From Phycisphaerales bacterium UBA7800 (lineage in GTDB: Bacteria; Planctomycetota; Phycisphaerae; Phycisphaerales; Phycisphaeraceae), in contig DLCK01000029.1 in the NCBI GenBank assembly GCA_002480565.1, positions 1 through 64,000 of the forward strand: 64,000 nucleotides of DNA. The letters are read 5' to 3'. Position 1 is the stretch's first letter; the number at the start of each line of letters is the position of its first letter. Below are positions 1 to 8,860 of this stretch, in pieces. Position numbers and translations under genes: made by a program. The notes under the pieces are model-generated. The model saw only the letters and a list, made by a program, of their open reading frames with translations, was not told the origin of the DNA and ran no database searches.

Positions 1-854
1 AAACCCATCGCCGTGACAATAAAGTCGGGGCGATGCTGCTTGATGGCATCAACGACATGCCTGCGGATATTGTCCGGCCAATAGGTACTGCCGTTGAGAT
101 CCGTCACCCCGTCCCAGTGCGTGTTCTTAAACCAACTCAGGTCAGGCTTGATATCCTCCCAATCCGGCCAGTTGCGATAGCGCCATTGGTTTGAGCCACG
201 CCCCAGAAAGACTCGGGTTGATCCACCGATGGCAGGGACGAAAACAATCTCATCGCCCAGTGGTCCAAGATACTTTTTCAAGGTGGGATAACCCATTGAT
301 TGCAGATGCGCATCTTCGGTTGGGATGGGATCATTTTCGCTAACACGGTATGCCCATTGATGTCGTGAGCCGTAGGAGAAATGCATCTGCTTGCCATGGA
401 GTCTGTAGACGTGCGGGTTGTCCCTGGTCTTTTCGATGAAGGCTTTGATCTTGCCAAAGGCTTTTTCCTGATCAGGTCCCAGGTCACACCATTGCGGATT
501 CATGTAGAACATCTTGCCGGTACGCTTGTAGACATTGGCCGCAGCTTCAAGAAAATGATTGGGGATCACGGTCAGGCACATGAATCCGTTGACGCCACTT
601 TCCAATGCCGACTCGATGTTCCGCTCCATCTGCTGGACATCGCTGCCCTCCTGGGTAATCAATGGCCAAAGGTCATCGTTGTGTTCAAATGAATTGTGAA
701 TCCGCCCCATCGGAACCTGCGGCATGTAATGCGCCCAGATAACCACCGGCGAATCGGTGTAAGCTTCCATGGGTTTGACGGGCCAGGATTGTTGAGCCAA
801 CAGAGTGTGTACAAACAACAGGCTCATCGCCATGATCAGAACAATGCGTAGCAT
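1..854 (-). CDS. Secreted GH71/GH99-like glycosidase-type protein (3' end outside window)
   Basis: Reading the minus strand from the ATG at 854 gives an open frame that leaves the window at base 1, so at least 284 residues are present and the C-terminus is missing. Residues 1-20 form a signal peptide ending LLAQQ. The mature part begins with the segment PVVIWAHYMPQVPMG, followed by DVQQMERNIESALESGVNG; this layout (a secreted TIM-barrel 'traveller' domain with an early HYMP-type motif) resembles the glycoside hydrolase 71 / 99-like group, which acts on alpha-glucans or alpha-mannans. Family membership is inferred by eye. It is the last gene of a minus-strand run behind a LacI regulator and two pseudopilins, with an 80-bp gap to the nearer pseudopilin, which fits a sugar-degradation role. 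The substrate cannot be told. Confidence 0.6.
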   Translation of the reverse strand, partial: MLRIVLIMAMSLLFVHTLLAQQSWPVKPMEAYTDSPVVIWAHYMPQVPMGRIHNSFEHNDDLWPLITQEGSDVQQMERNIESALESGVNGFMCLTVIPNHFLEAAANVYKRTGKMFYMNPQWCDLGPDQEKAFGKIKAFIEKTRDNPHVYRLHGKQMHFSYGSRHQWAYRVSENDPIPTEDAHLQSMGYPTLKKYLGPLGDEIVFVPAIGGSTRVFLGRGSNQWRYRNWPDWEDIKPDLSWFKNTHWDGVTDLNGSTYWPDNIRRHVVDAIKQHRPDFIVTAMG

Positions 855-934
855 GTGGACTCCAAAAAATATTTCAATCAAGGGGTTTTAGGGCTGTGCG
901 CGACATCGTCCATTGGACTACATCGCGCTGATAT

Positions 935-1621
935 TTAATTGTTATTCCATGTTTCGTCGGTCGCCGACAACAGGTTCTTATTAGCTGCAGCATGCCCGTC
1001 AACATAGAGCATGTTGCACGCCCCGGCATGTCGATAGTCCAAGTTAGAGGAACTTGCATATGTCCCACCGATGGGTGCTAAAACTTCGGAGGTTGCAAAT
1101 TGCCAGGTGGAATTGATGTTTGTCCCCTCGTAAATACAGTCAACCATCACCAATGCTTTGGCAGGCTTGATCACATCGACAATGCGTTTGTAAGGCTTGT
1201 ATCCGGGAGCCGACGAATCGGACCCATTGTACGATGCCACGCGGGTATTTAATGCATAGTTCCCAAAACCGGTCTTGTACATCAGTCTGTAAGACGGGCA
1301 GTCCATTTTCAGCGCAGCATCCCCGCCGTATTGAGCCAACCATGCTCGCGAACTCATGTACCAGACCACACCATAATCATAGGCATAAGGCATGTAATCT
1401 CGATTTTCACCAGCATAGATATTAAAGACCGTGCCAATCGTCTTCTGGTAAGACAGACATTGCGTTGCTTGTGCAGCTTTGCGTGCGTTGGACAAGGCAG
1501 GAAGTAGAATCGCAATGAGCAACGCAATGATTGAGATCACCACCAACAATTCGATGAGCGTAAAGGCGCAGGCAGATGGGCCAGGTAATTGCTTTTGATC
1601 TCTTGCTTGTCGTGCAATCAT
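935..1621 (-). CDS. Pseudopilin-like protein, prepilin N-terminus and H-X9-DG box
   Basis: A 228-residue protein. The ATG at 1621 is chosen because AAGGAG lies about ten bases upstream; longer in-frame starts run into the neighbouring gene. Residues 1-18 are a short polar leader, followed by FTLIELLVVISIIALLIAI, the hydrophobic helix of type IV pilin / type II secretion pseudopilins. Residue -1 of the expected cleavage site is Ala (ACAFTLIEL) rather than the usual Gly. Near the C-terminus YRHAGACNMLYVDGHA matches the planctomycete H-X9-DG box. It is a tandem paralogue of the gene at 1650..2309 (both have MDCP, a YEGTNI segment and the same C-terminal layout) and lies 28 bp after it. Such proteins are abundant in planctomycetes; their roles are mostly unknown. 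Confidence 0.85.
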   Translation of the reverse strand: MIARQARDQKQLPGPSACAFTLIELLVVISIIALLIAILLPALSNARKAAQATQCLSYQKTIGTVFNIYAGENRDYMPYAYDYGVVWYMSSRAWLAQYGGDAALKMDCPSYRLMYKTGFGNYALNTRVASYNGSDSSAPGYKPYKRIVDVIKPAKALVMVDCIYEGTNINSTWQFATSEVLAPIGGTYASSSNLDYRHAGACNMLYVDGHAAANKNLLSATDETWNNN

Positions 1622-1649
1622 CCTCTGTTCTCCTTGCGATGTTTGTTGA

Positions 1650-2309
1650 TTACTTGTTCCATGCTTCACTGTTGTAAGGCAGGATGTCTTTGTTCGCCGA
1701 GGCATGTCCGTCAATCCAAAGCATGTTGCACGCGCCAAGATGACGGTAACCGAGGTTAGGCGTCCCCCACCCACCCTCGGGCGACATGAAGTCGGCAATG
1801 ACGAATTGTGCGGTGGAATAGATGTTGGTTCCCTCATACATCACATCAGCTACAGTCAATACTTTGGATGGCTTGAGAATGGAACTGACACGTTTGTACT
1901 TAAACCCCCAGGACGGTGCAGCGGCCACGTGCTGACTCAAGCCGTAGTTGCTGAATCCTGATGCATACAGCAGCTTGTAATCAGGGCAATCCATTTTTGT
2001 CATGTCCGACCCGCCGTAGGTAAACAACCAGCTTTCGCCGTTGATGCTCCATGCATAGCCGTGATCATAGACATAGGGAATGTATTCGCGGTTGTCATTG
2101 CCATAGATGCTGATGATCATGCCGATGGACTTCTGGTTTGCCAGACACTGTGCGCCACGAGCCGACTCACGGGCAGCACCCAATGCCGGGAGTAAAATGG
2201 AGATCAGCAAACTGATGATTGAAATCACCACCAACAGTTCAATGAGAGTGAAGCCTTTACGCCTTACGACCATCCGATGATGAGTCGGGTATGCCTCTGA
2301 AGCTGTCAT
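1650..2309 (-). CDS. Pseudopilin-like protein, prepilin N-terminus and H-X9-DG box
   Basis: A 219-residue protein. The leader of about 18 residues ends RRKG, then FTLIELLVVISIISLLISI follows: a canonical prepilin peptidase site with Gly at -1 and Glu at +5. The C-terminal box is YRHLGACNMLWIDGHA. It is closely similar to the gene at 935..1621 throughout, so the pair is a tandem duplication. It lies 137 bp after the LacI-type regulator at 2447..3496, in a gap that carries a candidate operator (2365..2376), which suggests sugar-controlled expression. Inferred role: a minor pilin or surface fibre component linked to polysaccharide use. The helix and processing site are directly visible; the role is not. 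Confidence 0.87.
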   Translation of the reverse strand: MTASEAYPTHHRMVVRRKGFTLIELLVVISIISLLISILLPALGAARESARGAQCLANQKSIGMIISIYGNDNREYIPYVYDHGYAWSINGESWLFTYGGSDMTKMDCPDYKLLYASGFSNYGLSQHVAAAPSWGFKYKRVSSILKPSKVLTVADVMYEGTNIYSTAQFVIADFMSPEGGWGTPNLGYRHLGACNMLWIDGHASANKDILPYNSEAWNK

Positions 2310-2364
2310 GTTCGGACTCCTGTTTCACATCCGAGGGATTGATTGAGGCTGACAAAACATAACC

Positions 2365-2376
2365 TTAATCGTTTCA
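2365..2376. promoter_or_regulatory. Candidate LacI-family operator ahead of the pseudopilin pair
   Basis: TTAATCGTTTCA matches 10 of 12 positions of the LacI-family palindrome TGAAACGTTTCA. The half CGTTTCAGT recurs ahead of the lacI-type gene itself (3514..3525). A further AT-rich stretch with two copies of CGTTTA lies at about 2430-2450. Inferred autoregulated operator; not proven. Confidence 0.4.
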
Positions 2377-2446
2377 GTAAACTACCTATACAGATATTGA
2401 TTTTGGCAGCGAAAACATCGCTTATCGTTTTAATACGTTTATGCGT

Positions 2447-3496
2447 TTAACTTGAGACAGGTCCTGTTGAACTGCCAAAATATAATGATGCGTTGACAAT
2501 TTGGACATGTGGTTTGATTGTTTCAGGATCGCGAATTCGTCGCTTGAGCATGTCCAGCGCTGCGACTACCAGTTGTTCATGATCGTAAACCACTGCGGTC
2601 ATGTTCGGCCATGTTTTCATGGCATCAACGCGCGATCCCCAACTGGTGATACTCAAGTCCTTGCCGATCACCAAACCCAATCCTGCTGCCACGTGCGCCA
2701 CCGATCGAGCCTGCGGATCACCATGGCAAACCACCGCGCTGGGCCGGTTGTCCGAGCCAAGTACTTTCAATGCCCATTGCTGTACTTGGGCCGCATGACT
2801 TTCATTTTCCTGAGACTCAAAACAATGCGTCCAATCGGACTTCTGATGTTTGTCCCATTGATGCGTGTGACTGTATCGCTCAAAAGTTTGCATAGCCAGA
2901 CGGTGTTCAAGAAAGCGATTTGGTCCACCTACGTATGCCACGCGTCGATGCCCTAACTCATGAATGTGATCCAGCAGACGATCAGTCACACCAGTGATAT
3001 CCATGAAAACCGAATAGGGCGTCGGCTCGTTGATACTTACCCATGGGAAGGTCGGCCGCTTGGCCAGTGCGTCGTACATTTCCTGCCCGACATCACCAAT
3101 GAGTATGGCACCATCCACCATGTTGGCAGCAATCTGGTGAGGAAGATTCGACGGGTTGGACGAATCACAGTGGTGCATTTCCAACTGGTAAGCGATCTGC
3201 TCTTTGTAGCAGACAGCTGCCATCACCCCCAGCAATGGACTTTGAAATCCACTGTGTGCCATCGAATCAGTATCCGGCGCCGAGATGACCACGCCGATCT
3301 GATTCTTGCGTTTGGAACGGAGTAACTGCCCTGCTGCCTGGGGATAGTAATTAAGCTTCTGAGCGATTTTTTGAATCTGCTCAATGCGTTTGGCACTGAT
3401 CTCTTTGGAGCCGCGTAGAGCCATCGACACCGCAGCCTGGGAGACCCCCGCTGCTTTGGCGACATCTTTGACTGTAACGGCTTTGACGGATTTCAT
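2447..3496 (-). CDS. LacI-family transcriptional regulator
   Basis: A 349-residue repressor-type protein. Residues about 6-60 hold the LacI helix-turn-helix and hinge (VTVKDVAKAAGVSQAAVSMA, then NYYPQAAGQLL); the rest is a periplasmic-binding-protein-like sensor domain (IGVVISAPD, DGAILIG, GHRRVAYVGGP, PSAVVCHGD). Members bind operator palindromes and respond to a sugar. The ATG at 3496 starts the domain at the expected distance. The gene is followed on the same strand by two pseudopilins and a GH71/99-like protein, so these are its likely targets. A near-palindrome TGATACGTTTCA lies 18-29 bp upstream of the start and suggests autoregulation. The effector is unknown. Confidence 0.93.
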   Translation of the reverse strand: MKSVKAVTVKDVAKAAGVSQAAVSMALRGSKEISAKRIEQIQKIAQKLNYYPQAAGQLLRSKRKNQIGVVISAPDTDSMAHSGFQSPLLGVMAAVCYKEQIAYQLEMHHCDSSNPSNLPHQIAANMVDGAILIGDVGQEMYDALAKRPTFPWVSINEPTPYSVFMDITGVTDRLLDHIHELGHRRVAYVGGPNRFLEHRLAMQTFERYSHTHQWDKHQKSDWTHCFESQENESHAAQVQQWALKVLGSDNRPSAVVCHGDPQARSVAHVAAGLGLVIGKDLSITSWGSRVDAMKTWPNMTAVVYDHEQLVVAALDMLKRRIRDPETIKPHVQIVNASLYFGSSTGPVSS

Positions 3497-3513
3497 GCCT
3501 TGTTTTCCATTAC

Positions 3514-3525
3514 TGATACGTTTCA
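3514..3525. promoter_or_regulatory. Candidate LacI-family operator at the regulator's own promoter
   Basis: TGATACGTTTCA is a 10/12 match to the palindrome TGAAACGTTTCA. It sits just upstream of the LacI-type start codon and shares the half CGTTTCAGT with 2365..2376, so the two sites probably bind the same protein. Confidence 0.45.
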
Positions 3526-3711
3526 GTTTATACCGTCAATCAAGCAAGTCAACCATATGTAATGAGATTTTTTGAAACCTTCACTCTGACAGCCACCTTG
3601 GAATCATAAGTCTTTGCTCAGGTCGTTTGACACAATCAGCGACACACAGATTCGCTGCGATGTCATGGTTATTCTCAAATATGGCCATCATTGTGATTGC
3701 ATCAAAATCAA

Positions 3712-6700
3712 TCAAACATGATGTTCAGGTGTCGATTGGACCATGCGTGTCCTGCCATACCAGCAGTAATGACAGATCGCTTTGATGTCATCGAAGATCA
3801 TCATCACACAGGGTAAGACCAATAGAATCAGAACTGTTGCCGTTGCCAAACCGCATGCCAAAGCAATTGCCATGGGGATCAAAAAGTGAGCTTGAAATGA
3901 GCGTTCCAGCATCAAGGGCGTTAAGCCCAACACCGTGGTCAGTGAAGTGAGAATGATTGGACGCAGACGCGCCTTGCCCGCTTCGACGAGGCTTTCGAGC
4001 ATGGCATGGCCCTTCTCACGATGTGCGTTATAAAACTCCACAAGAATCAGTGAGTCGTTGACCACGATGCCACTTAGAGCAACAAAACCAATAATGCTCA
4101 AAAACGTCAGTTCAAAACCTAGTAACCAGTGTCCCCATATCACACCTACGAGACTAAATGGAATCGCGAGCATCACCACCAATGGTTGCAGGTAACTGGA
4201 GAACAACCACGCAAGAATCACGTAAACCATCACGCAGGCAGCGAGCATACCATAGGGCATGGATGCCATGGACTTGGCTTGACGTTCCTGCCTGCCGCCA
4301 AGATGAATCTGCAAGTCTGCAAATCGATTTCGAAAATCGGGGATGAATTCGTTTTCAAACTTACGGGTTACATCCTCAGGACTCACCCCCGGCGAGCAGT
4401 CCGCCAACACGGTGATGGTGCGTTTGCGATCCAATCGTTTAATCGTCGAATAGGTCACGCCATCCTTGATCTGAGCTATTTCTGACAGTGGTACAGGTTT
4501 ACCTGCTGGACTGATGATCCAGAGTTGCTGGACCTGTTGAAGATCATCACGGGTTTTATCATCCAGTCGGACACGTACGTCGATGTCTTCACTGCGTGCG
4601 GTATAGACATGAGCATCAATGCCATAGAGTGCGGCACGGATTTGTTGAGCGACATTGGCAGTGGTGAACCCAATGGCTGCAGCACCGGGCTTGAGACTGA
4701 TTTGAAGTTCGCGTTGACCAAGTTCATTATCGTCACTGACATCGTTGACACCTGCGTAACGTCTTAGTTGAGCTTTGATCTGTTCGACTGCCATATCCAT
4801 GCGGTACATCTGCGTGCCGGAGACTTCGATGGTAATGTCCGGGCCGCCGGGTCCGCCTTCAATACCTGCAAACCGCAGGGAATCCACGCCAAGGAGTTTA
4901 CCTTCCAATGCCTCACGGATATTTTGCGTGACAATGTCAGAACTCACATCACGTTCTTCGACTGGCGCGAGCTCGATGAATATTTGAGCGATATGCGGCG
5001 CACTGGCATCGGTGGTTGCCCCATCATCAAAGTTGGATCGCTGTCCGACAATTGAATCAATCGACATCACCTGTGGCTGCTTCAGGGATGCGTCAGCAAC
5101 CAGGTCCGCAATGGCAGTCGTGTGATGCACCGGCGTGCCAATGGGCATACGGATATCAGCAATGAGCACTTCGGTATCCGTCTTGGGCAAGTATACATAT
5201 CCCACGCGCCCGCCCAACACCATCCCGATGGAGACAATCAAAACCGAAGTGGAAATCGTGATCGTCAGGTAGCGACGCTTTAAACAGGCTTCGAGAAATC
5301 TGCCATAGGCAGGGACGACCTTATCGAAAATCACGTGATCGCGTTTGACCTCAAAACGATGCAGCCAACCCGCCTCCTTCATGTGCTCGTGCTTCTTGTC
5401 ACGCTTGGCAAGACTGTGTCCCATGTGACTGGGCAGAATCATCAACGATTCGACTAACGACATAAACAGCGCACAACCGACCACCCACGGGAACGCGCCC
5501 AGCAAGTCCCCCATGCGACCCTTGATAAAACTCAAAGGCAAGAATGCGACAATACTCGTAAGCACCGTCGCAACGACCGGCCAAAAGACACTCGACGCCC
5601 CCTTCTCTGCAGCGACCAGCGCAGGCTCCCCACGGTCATGACGTTTCTGGATATTTTCAGCAACCACAATGCCATCATCGACAAGCAAACCAATGACCAC
5701 AATCAAACCGAACATCGTCAGCAGGTTAAGCGTCAAGCCAATGAACCACATCAGAACCAACGTACCACTTAACGCAGTGACCAGGCCCATGAACACCCAA
5801 AAGGCAGCGCGCCAATTGAGGAAAAACAACAGTGTGGCAAACACCAGCACCGCACCCTGCATAGCATTACGCGAAAGCAAATCCAATCGACCAGTGACAA
5901 AACGTGAGTAGTTGGAACTGGTCTGAATCTGCACACCTGGAGGCATGGGCATTGCAGATTGCAACGCCAACTCATAAGCCATGCGACGCTTGGTCCGAAG
6001 CTTCTGATTGTCCTCTTTACCGGCATTCATCAAGGCGTTGATCTTGTCCTTCCAGGTCATCACAAACGGATCACCGCGTCTTGCTGCGACATAGGCTTGA
6101 ACCATATCTGCCATGACGACGATGTCTTGATCGCCCTCTTTTAGGACAGTCAGTCCCAAGGAGCGTTTGCCTTGGAAACGAGTGACAATATCACGATCCG
6201 CAAAGGTTTCTTTGACCTGTGCAATATCACCAACGGTAATGACCTGACCTTCGGGTGAACTCTTGACAACGATCTGCCTGATGGTGATTGCCCGTTCTGC
6301 AACGCCCATGGTTCGGATCTTGACATTGCCGTCTTTACCACGAACGGTGCCCCCGGGAATTTCAGCCATCCAACTGGTAATCGCATCGGAGACCTGAGGC
6401 AGGCTTAAACCATAAGCGAGCATTTTTTCACGGTTCACGTCAACGCGTAATTCGTCTTGACGCATCCCTGAGTACTGTGCTTTACCCATGCCCGGAAGAG
6501 TCTTGAGTTCATCACGAACCTGTTTAATGAGGTTCTTGAGAATCTTTTCGTCCACATCACCAAACACACTCAACCGCGTCACCGGGATCAATGGCTCAAC
6601 TTCCGTGATCGTGATCCGCTCTGCTTCGTCAGGCAAATCCTGAAGCGCATCCACCGCGCGTTCCAAGTCATCAATCACTTCACGTGAGTCGGTGACACCT

Positions 6701-6990
6701 TCATCAAACTCGACGACAATCCCCCCACCACCTTCAGCAAGCGTTGTCCGTAATGTGTCAACATCTTTAACATCCACGACGGCGTCTTCGACTTTGCTGG
6801 CCATGGACTCTTCGATTTCTTCAGGTGACGCGCCAGGATACACCAGCGAAATTGATGCCATGTCCGGATCGGTCTCCGGGAAGAATTCGCGGCGCATCGT
6901 CGCTGCTGTGAAGATACCTGCAATGATGATGCTCATCATCAGCAAGTTCACCGGGACAGGTTTTCGCAAGCCAAAGCCCGGCAGACTCAT
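3712..6990 (-). CDS. RND efflux transporter, inner-membrane pump subunit
   Basis: 1092 residues, the usual AcrB/HAE-1 size. The N-terminus RKPVPVNLLMMSIIIAGIF is the first membrane segment, followed by the porter domain signature (YPGASPEEIEESMASKVEDA). The membrane segment LIVVIGLLVDDGIVVAENI holds the paired Asp of the proton relay; the second repeat has FVALSGIVVNDSLILVEF, where the Lys of AcrB is not present, as in many non-enterobacterial members. It exports toxic or lipophilic compounds using the proton gradient together with a periplasmic adaptor and an outer-membrane channel. Its start overlaps the stop of the adaptor gene by 4 bp (ATGA type), so the two are co-translated. No outer-membrane factor gene lies next to it. 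The substrate is unknown. Confidence 0.93.
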   Translation of the reverse strand: MSLPGFGLRKPVPVNLLMMSIIIAGIFTAATMRREFFPETDPDMASISLVYPGASPEEIEESMASKVEDAVVDVKDVDTLRTTLAEGGGGIVVEFDEGVTDSREVIDDLERAVDALQDLPDEAERITITEVEPLIPVTRLSVFGDVDEKILKNLIKQVRDELKTLPGMGKAQYSGMRQDELRVDVNREKMLAYGLSLPQVSDAITSWMAEIPGGTVRGKDGNVKIRTMGVAERAITIRQIVVKSSPEGQVITVGDIAQVKETFADRDIVTRFQGKRSLGLTVLKEGDQDIVVMADMVQAYVAARRGDPFVMTWKDKINALMNAGKEDNQKLRTKRRMAYELALQSAMPMPPGVQIQTSSNYSRFVTGRLDLLSRNAMQGAVLVFATLLFFLNWRAAFWVFMGLVTALSGTLVLMWFIGLTLNLLTMFGLIVVIGLLVDDGIVVAENIQKRHDRGEPALVAAEKGASSVFWPVVATVLTSIVAFLPLSFIKGRMGDLLGAFPWVVGCALFMSLVESLMILPSHMGHSLAKRDKKHEHMKEAGWLHRFEVKRDHVIFDKVVPAYGRFLEACLKRRYLTITISTSVLIVSIGMVLGGRVGYVYLPKTDTEVLIADIRMPIGTPVHHTTAIADLVADASLKQPQVMSIDSIVGQRSNFDDGATTDASAPHIAQIFIELAPVEERDVSSDIVTQNIREALEGKLLGVDSLRFAGIEGGPGGPDITIEVSGTQMYRMDMAVEQIKAQLRRYAGVNDVSDDNELGQRELQISLKPGAAAIGFTTANVAQQIRAALYGIDAHVYTARSEDIDVRVRLDDKTRDDLQQVQQLWIISPAGKPVPLSEIAQIKDGVTYSTIKRLDRKRTITVLADCSPGVSPEDVTRKFENEFIPDFRNRFADLQIHLGGRQERQAKSMASMPYGMLAACVMVYVILAWLFSSYLQPLVVMLAIPFSLVGVIWGHWLLGFELTFLSIIGFVALSGIVVNDSLILVEFYNAHREKGHAMLESLVEAGKARLRPIILTSLTTVLGLTPLMLERSFQAHFLIPMAIALACGLATATVLILLVLPCVMMIFDDIKAICHYCWYGRTRMVQSTPEHHV

Positions 6991-8309
6991 TGGTGAGCTC
7001 CCTTGGAGATGGTTGCCTGATCTGCCATCACAACAGGTTCAACCTGCTTACCATCAGAGACCAGTCGCGAGGGTGTAAGGATAATCCCATCACCTTCAAC
7101 CAGTGGCGTTCCAAGTATTGACCAACTTTCATTATCCAATGGCAATCCATCAAACTGTTGACGCAAAAGGTGCGTGATATTGGCAGGTATGGTTTTTACA
7201 CGGCCGTCACGAACAATCATGATCTGGTCTGCCTGGATACTTCGACTTGGTGCCAACCAACGTTGTTCGGAGTTGTGTGAGTAAACGGTGCCTTGCACAT
7301 ATCGACCATGCGCCAAAGCTCGAGAAGTCGAATCAAGATGTGACAGACTGATATAAACCGTCAACGTCCTGGTGGTCGGATCATCGTCGGGGGCAATGCG
7401 TCCGATGGTACATACCCAGCTTTTGGCCTGATCGTCTGCTCCCACGGGCGTGATCTGAACTTGATCGCCTACGCGAATATCCGACCTTGCTGAGGAAGGT
7501 AATTGCAAAGCAACTTGCAAATCGTTGGAGAGAATACTTGCCACCCGTGATCCTGCAGCGATGAACTGACCAACTTCCGCATCGGCATATTGGAGTGTGC
7601 CAGTTAGTGGAGAGGTGATCTGACAGCGTTTGATTTTCAATTGAATCAATTGGATTTGTGACTTCTGTGCAGTGAGTTGTTCCTCCAACTCCTTAATGGC
7701 TGCATCTGTTTGAATCATCATGCCCAAGGTGGCGTTGGCACCTCGTTGCTTGGCAAGGTAAGTCTGATGCGACCGATCCATGTCCTGCTGCGTGGCTGCC
7801 TTTTGTTTATAGAGTCCGCTGGCACGTTCCCATTCCGCTTTGGCTAGCTGGGTGTCCTTGCGATCAATTTCCAGTGTTTCTTCCAGTCGTTTGCGATCAG
7901 CCTGCTGCCCGGTGAGTTTAGCCTGAAGTTGTTCGTACGTGCCTTTGGCGATGATCAACTCTTGGACAAAATCAGCATCGTCCAATACCGCAAGCAGGTC
8001 GCCAGATTGAACTGTATCCCCCACTTCACGATGCTCTGGAATCTGCAACACAGTGCTACCCACACGAGCAGGAACCGCAACGATGTCCATCGACTGCACA
8101 CTGCCATAACCGATCCATTGCAAGCGTACAGCAACCGGTGCAGCAGAAAGCACCTGCACCTTGGGCAAGGACTGATCGATGGGCGTCTGCTCGATTTGTG
8201 AACGTGTCTGTGTGAGATATGACACAATCCCGAATGCAAATACCAACACCAACAGTCCAACCACTGTGCGTGTGATAATAGCTAAGGGTTTATTAATCGG
8301 ATCAGTCAT
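6987..8309 (-). CDS. RND membrane fusion (periplasmic adaptor) protein, HlyD type
   Basis: A 440-residue protein with one N-terminal membrane helix (ITRTVVGLLVLVFAFGIVSY), a split lipoyl domain (PARVGSTVLQIPEHREVGDT near residue 75 and ITSPLTGTLQYADAEVGQF near 245), and between them a long Gln/Lys/Glu-rich coiled coil. A beta-barrel segment follows. This is the layout of periplasmic adaptors linking an RND pump to an outer-membrane channel. The ATG at 8309 is preferred; an in-frame GTG four codons upstream has no better ribosome site. The 4-bp overlap with the downstream pump gene ties the two together. Confidence 0.9.
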   Translation of the reverse strand: MTDPINKPLAIITRTVVGLLVLVFAFGIVSYLTQTRSQIEQTPIDQSLPKVQVLSAAPVAVRLQWIGYGSVQSMDIVAVPARVGSTVLQIPEHREVGDTVQSGDLLAVLDDADFVQELIIAKGTYEQLQAKLTGQQADRKRLEETLEIDRKDTQLAKAEWERASGLYKQKAATQQDMDRSHQTYLAKQRGANATLGMMIQTDAAIKELEEQLTAQKSQIQLIQLKIKRCQITSPLTGTLQYADAEVGQFIAAGSRVASILSNDLQVALQLPSSARSDIRVGDQVQITPVGADDQAKSWVCTIGRIAPDDDPTTRTLTVYISLSHLDSTSRALAHGRYVQGTVYSHNSEQRWLAPSRSIQADQIMIVRDGRVKTIPANITHLLRQQFDGLPLDNESWSILGTPLVEGDGIILTPSRLVSDGKQVEPVVMADQATISKGAHQ

Positions 8310-8404
8310 GTATTGGATCACTTATATGAATGTAGTTTCGTGGGGCTACCATCATACAACCAAGTGCCTTGAGGCTAAACCAATACAGGTTCGTAACAGT
8401 TGAA

Positions 8405-8860
8405 TTAACCAAACTGTTTAGCTTCCAACTCCTGAATCATTTTCAGGCGTCTGGCATGCCTGGGGATGTCGCCCCACTGTGCGGTGACAAAGGCATGAAT
8501 CACTTGATCAAGTACGGCTTTGCCAATCGTCATTGATCCAATACATAGCAGGTTCAAATCATTATTGATGACCGCTTGCTGGGCAGTGTAGGGATCATGG
8601 CAAAGACAGGCGTAGACACCTTTGAATTTATTGGCTGCGATAACCGCCCCGACACCTGTCCCGCAGAGAATAATGCCACGCGTGACCTGCTTACTGGAGA
8701 TCGCAACTGCAATGCGTTGCGCAAAGTCTGGATAGTCATCGTTGGCATCATATTCCGATGCGCCCAGATCGAGGATGTCACACCCCAATGTGACAAGTTG
8801 TTCAATGACCTGCTGCTTGATTGCAAATCCAGCATGATCACAGGCAAGCGCGATTTTCAT
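8405..8860 (-). CDS. rpiB: Ribose 5-phosphate isomerase B
   Basis: 151 residues, standard RpiB/LacAB length. The N-terminus MKIALACDHAGFAIK contains the D-H-A-G substrate site, and ILCGTGVGAVIAANKFKG is the phosphate and active-site loop with its Cys. HARRLKMI closes the fold. The enzyme interconverts ribose 5-phosphate and ribulose 5-phosphate in the pentose phosphate pathway. The NDLNLLCIGSMTIG segment departs slightly from the usual N-x-A/N-V-L-x-L-G, so a related aldose phosphate substrate is possible. Its start overlaps the stop of the oxidoreductase gene upstream by 4 bp, suggesting a common sugar-related role. Confidence 0.9.
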   Translation of the reverse strand: MKIALACDHAGFAIKQQVIEQLVTLGCDILDLGASEYDANDDYPDFAQRIAVAISSKQVTRGIILCGTGVGAVIAANKFKGVYACLCHDPYTAQQAVINNDLNLLCIGSMTIGKAVLDQVIHAFVTAQWGDIPRHARRLKMIQELEAKQFG

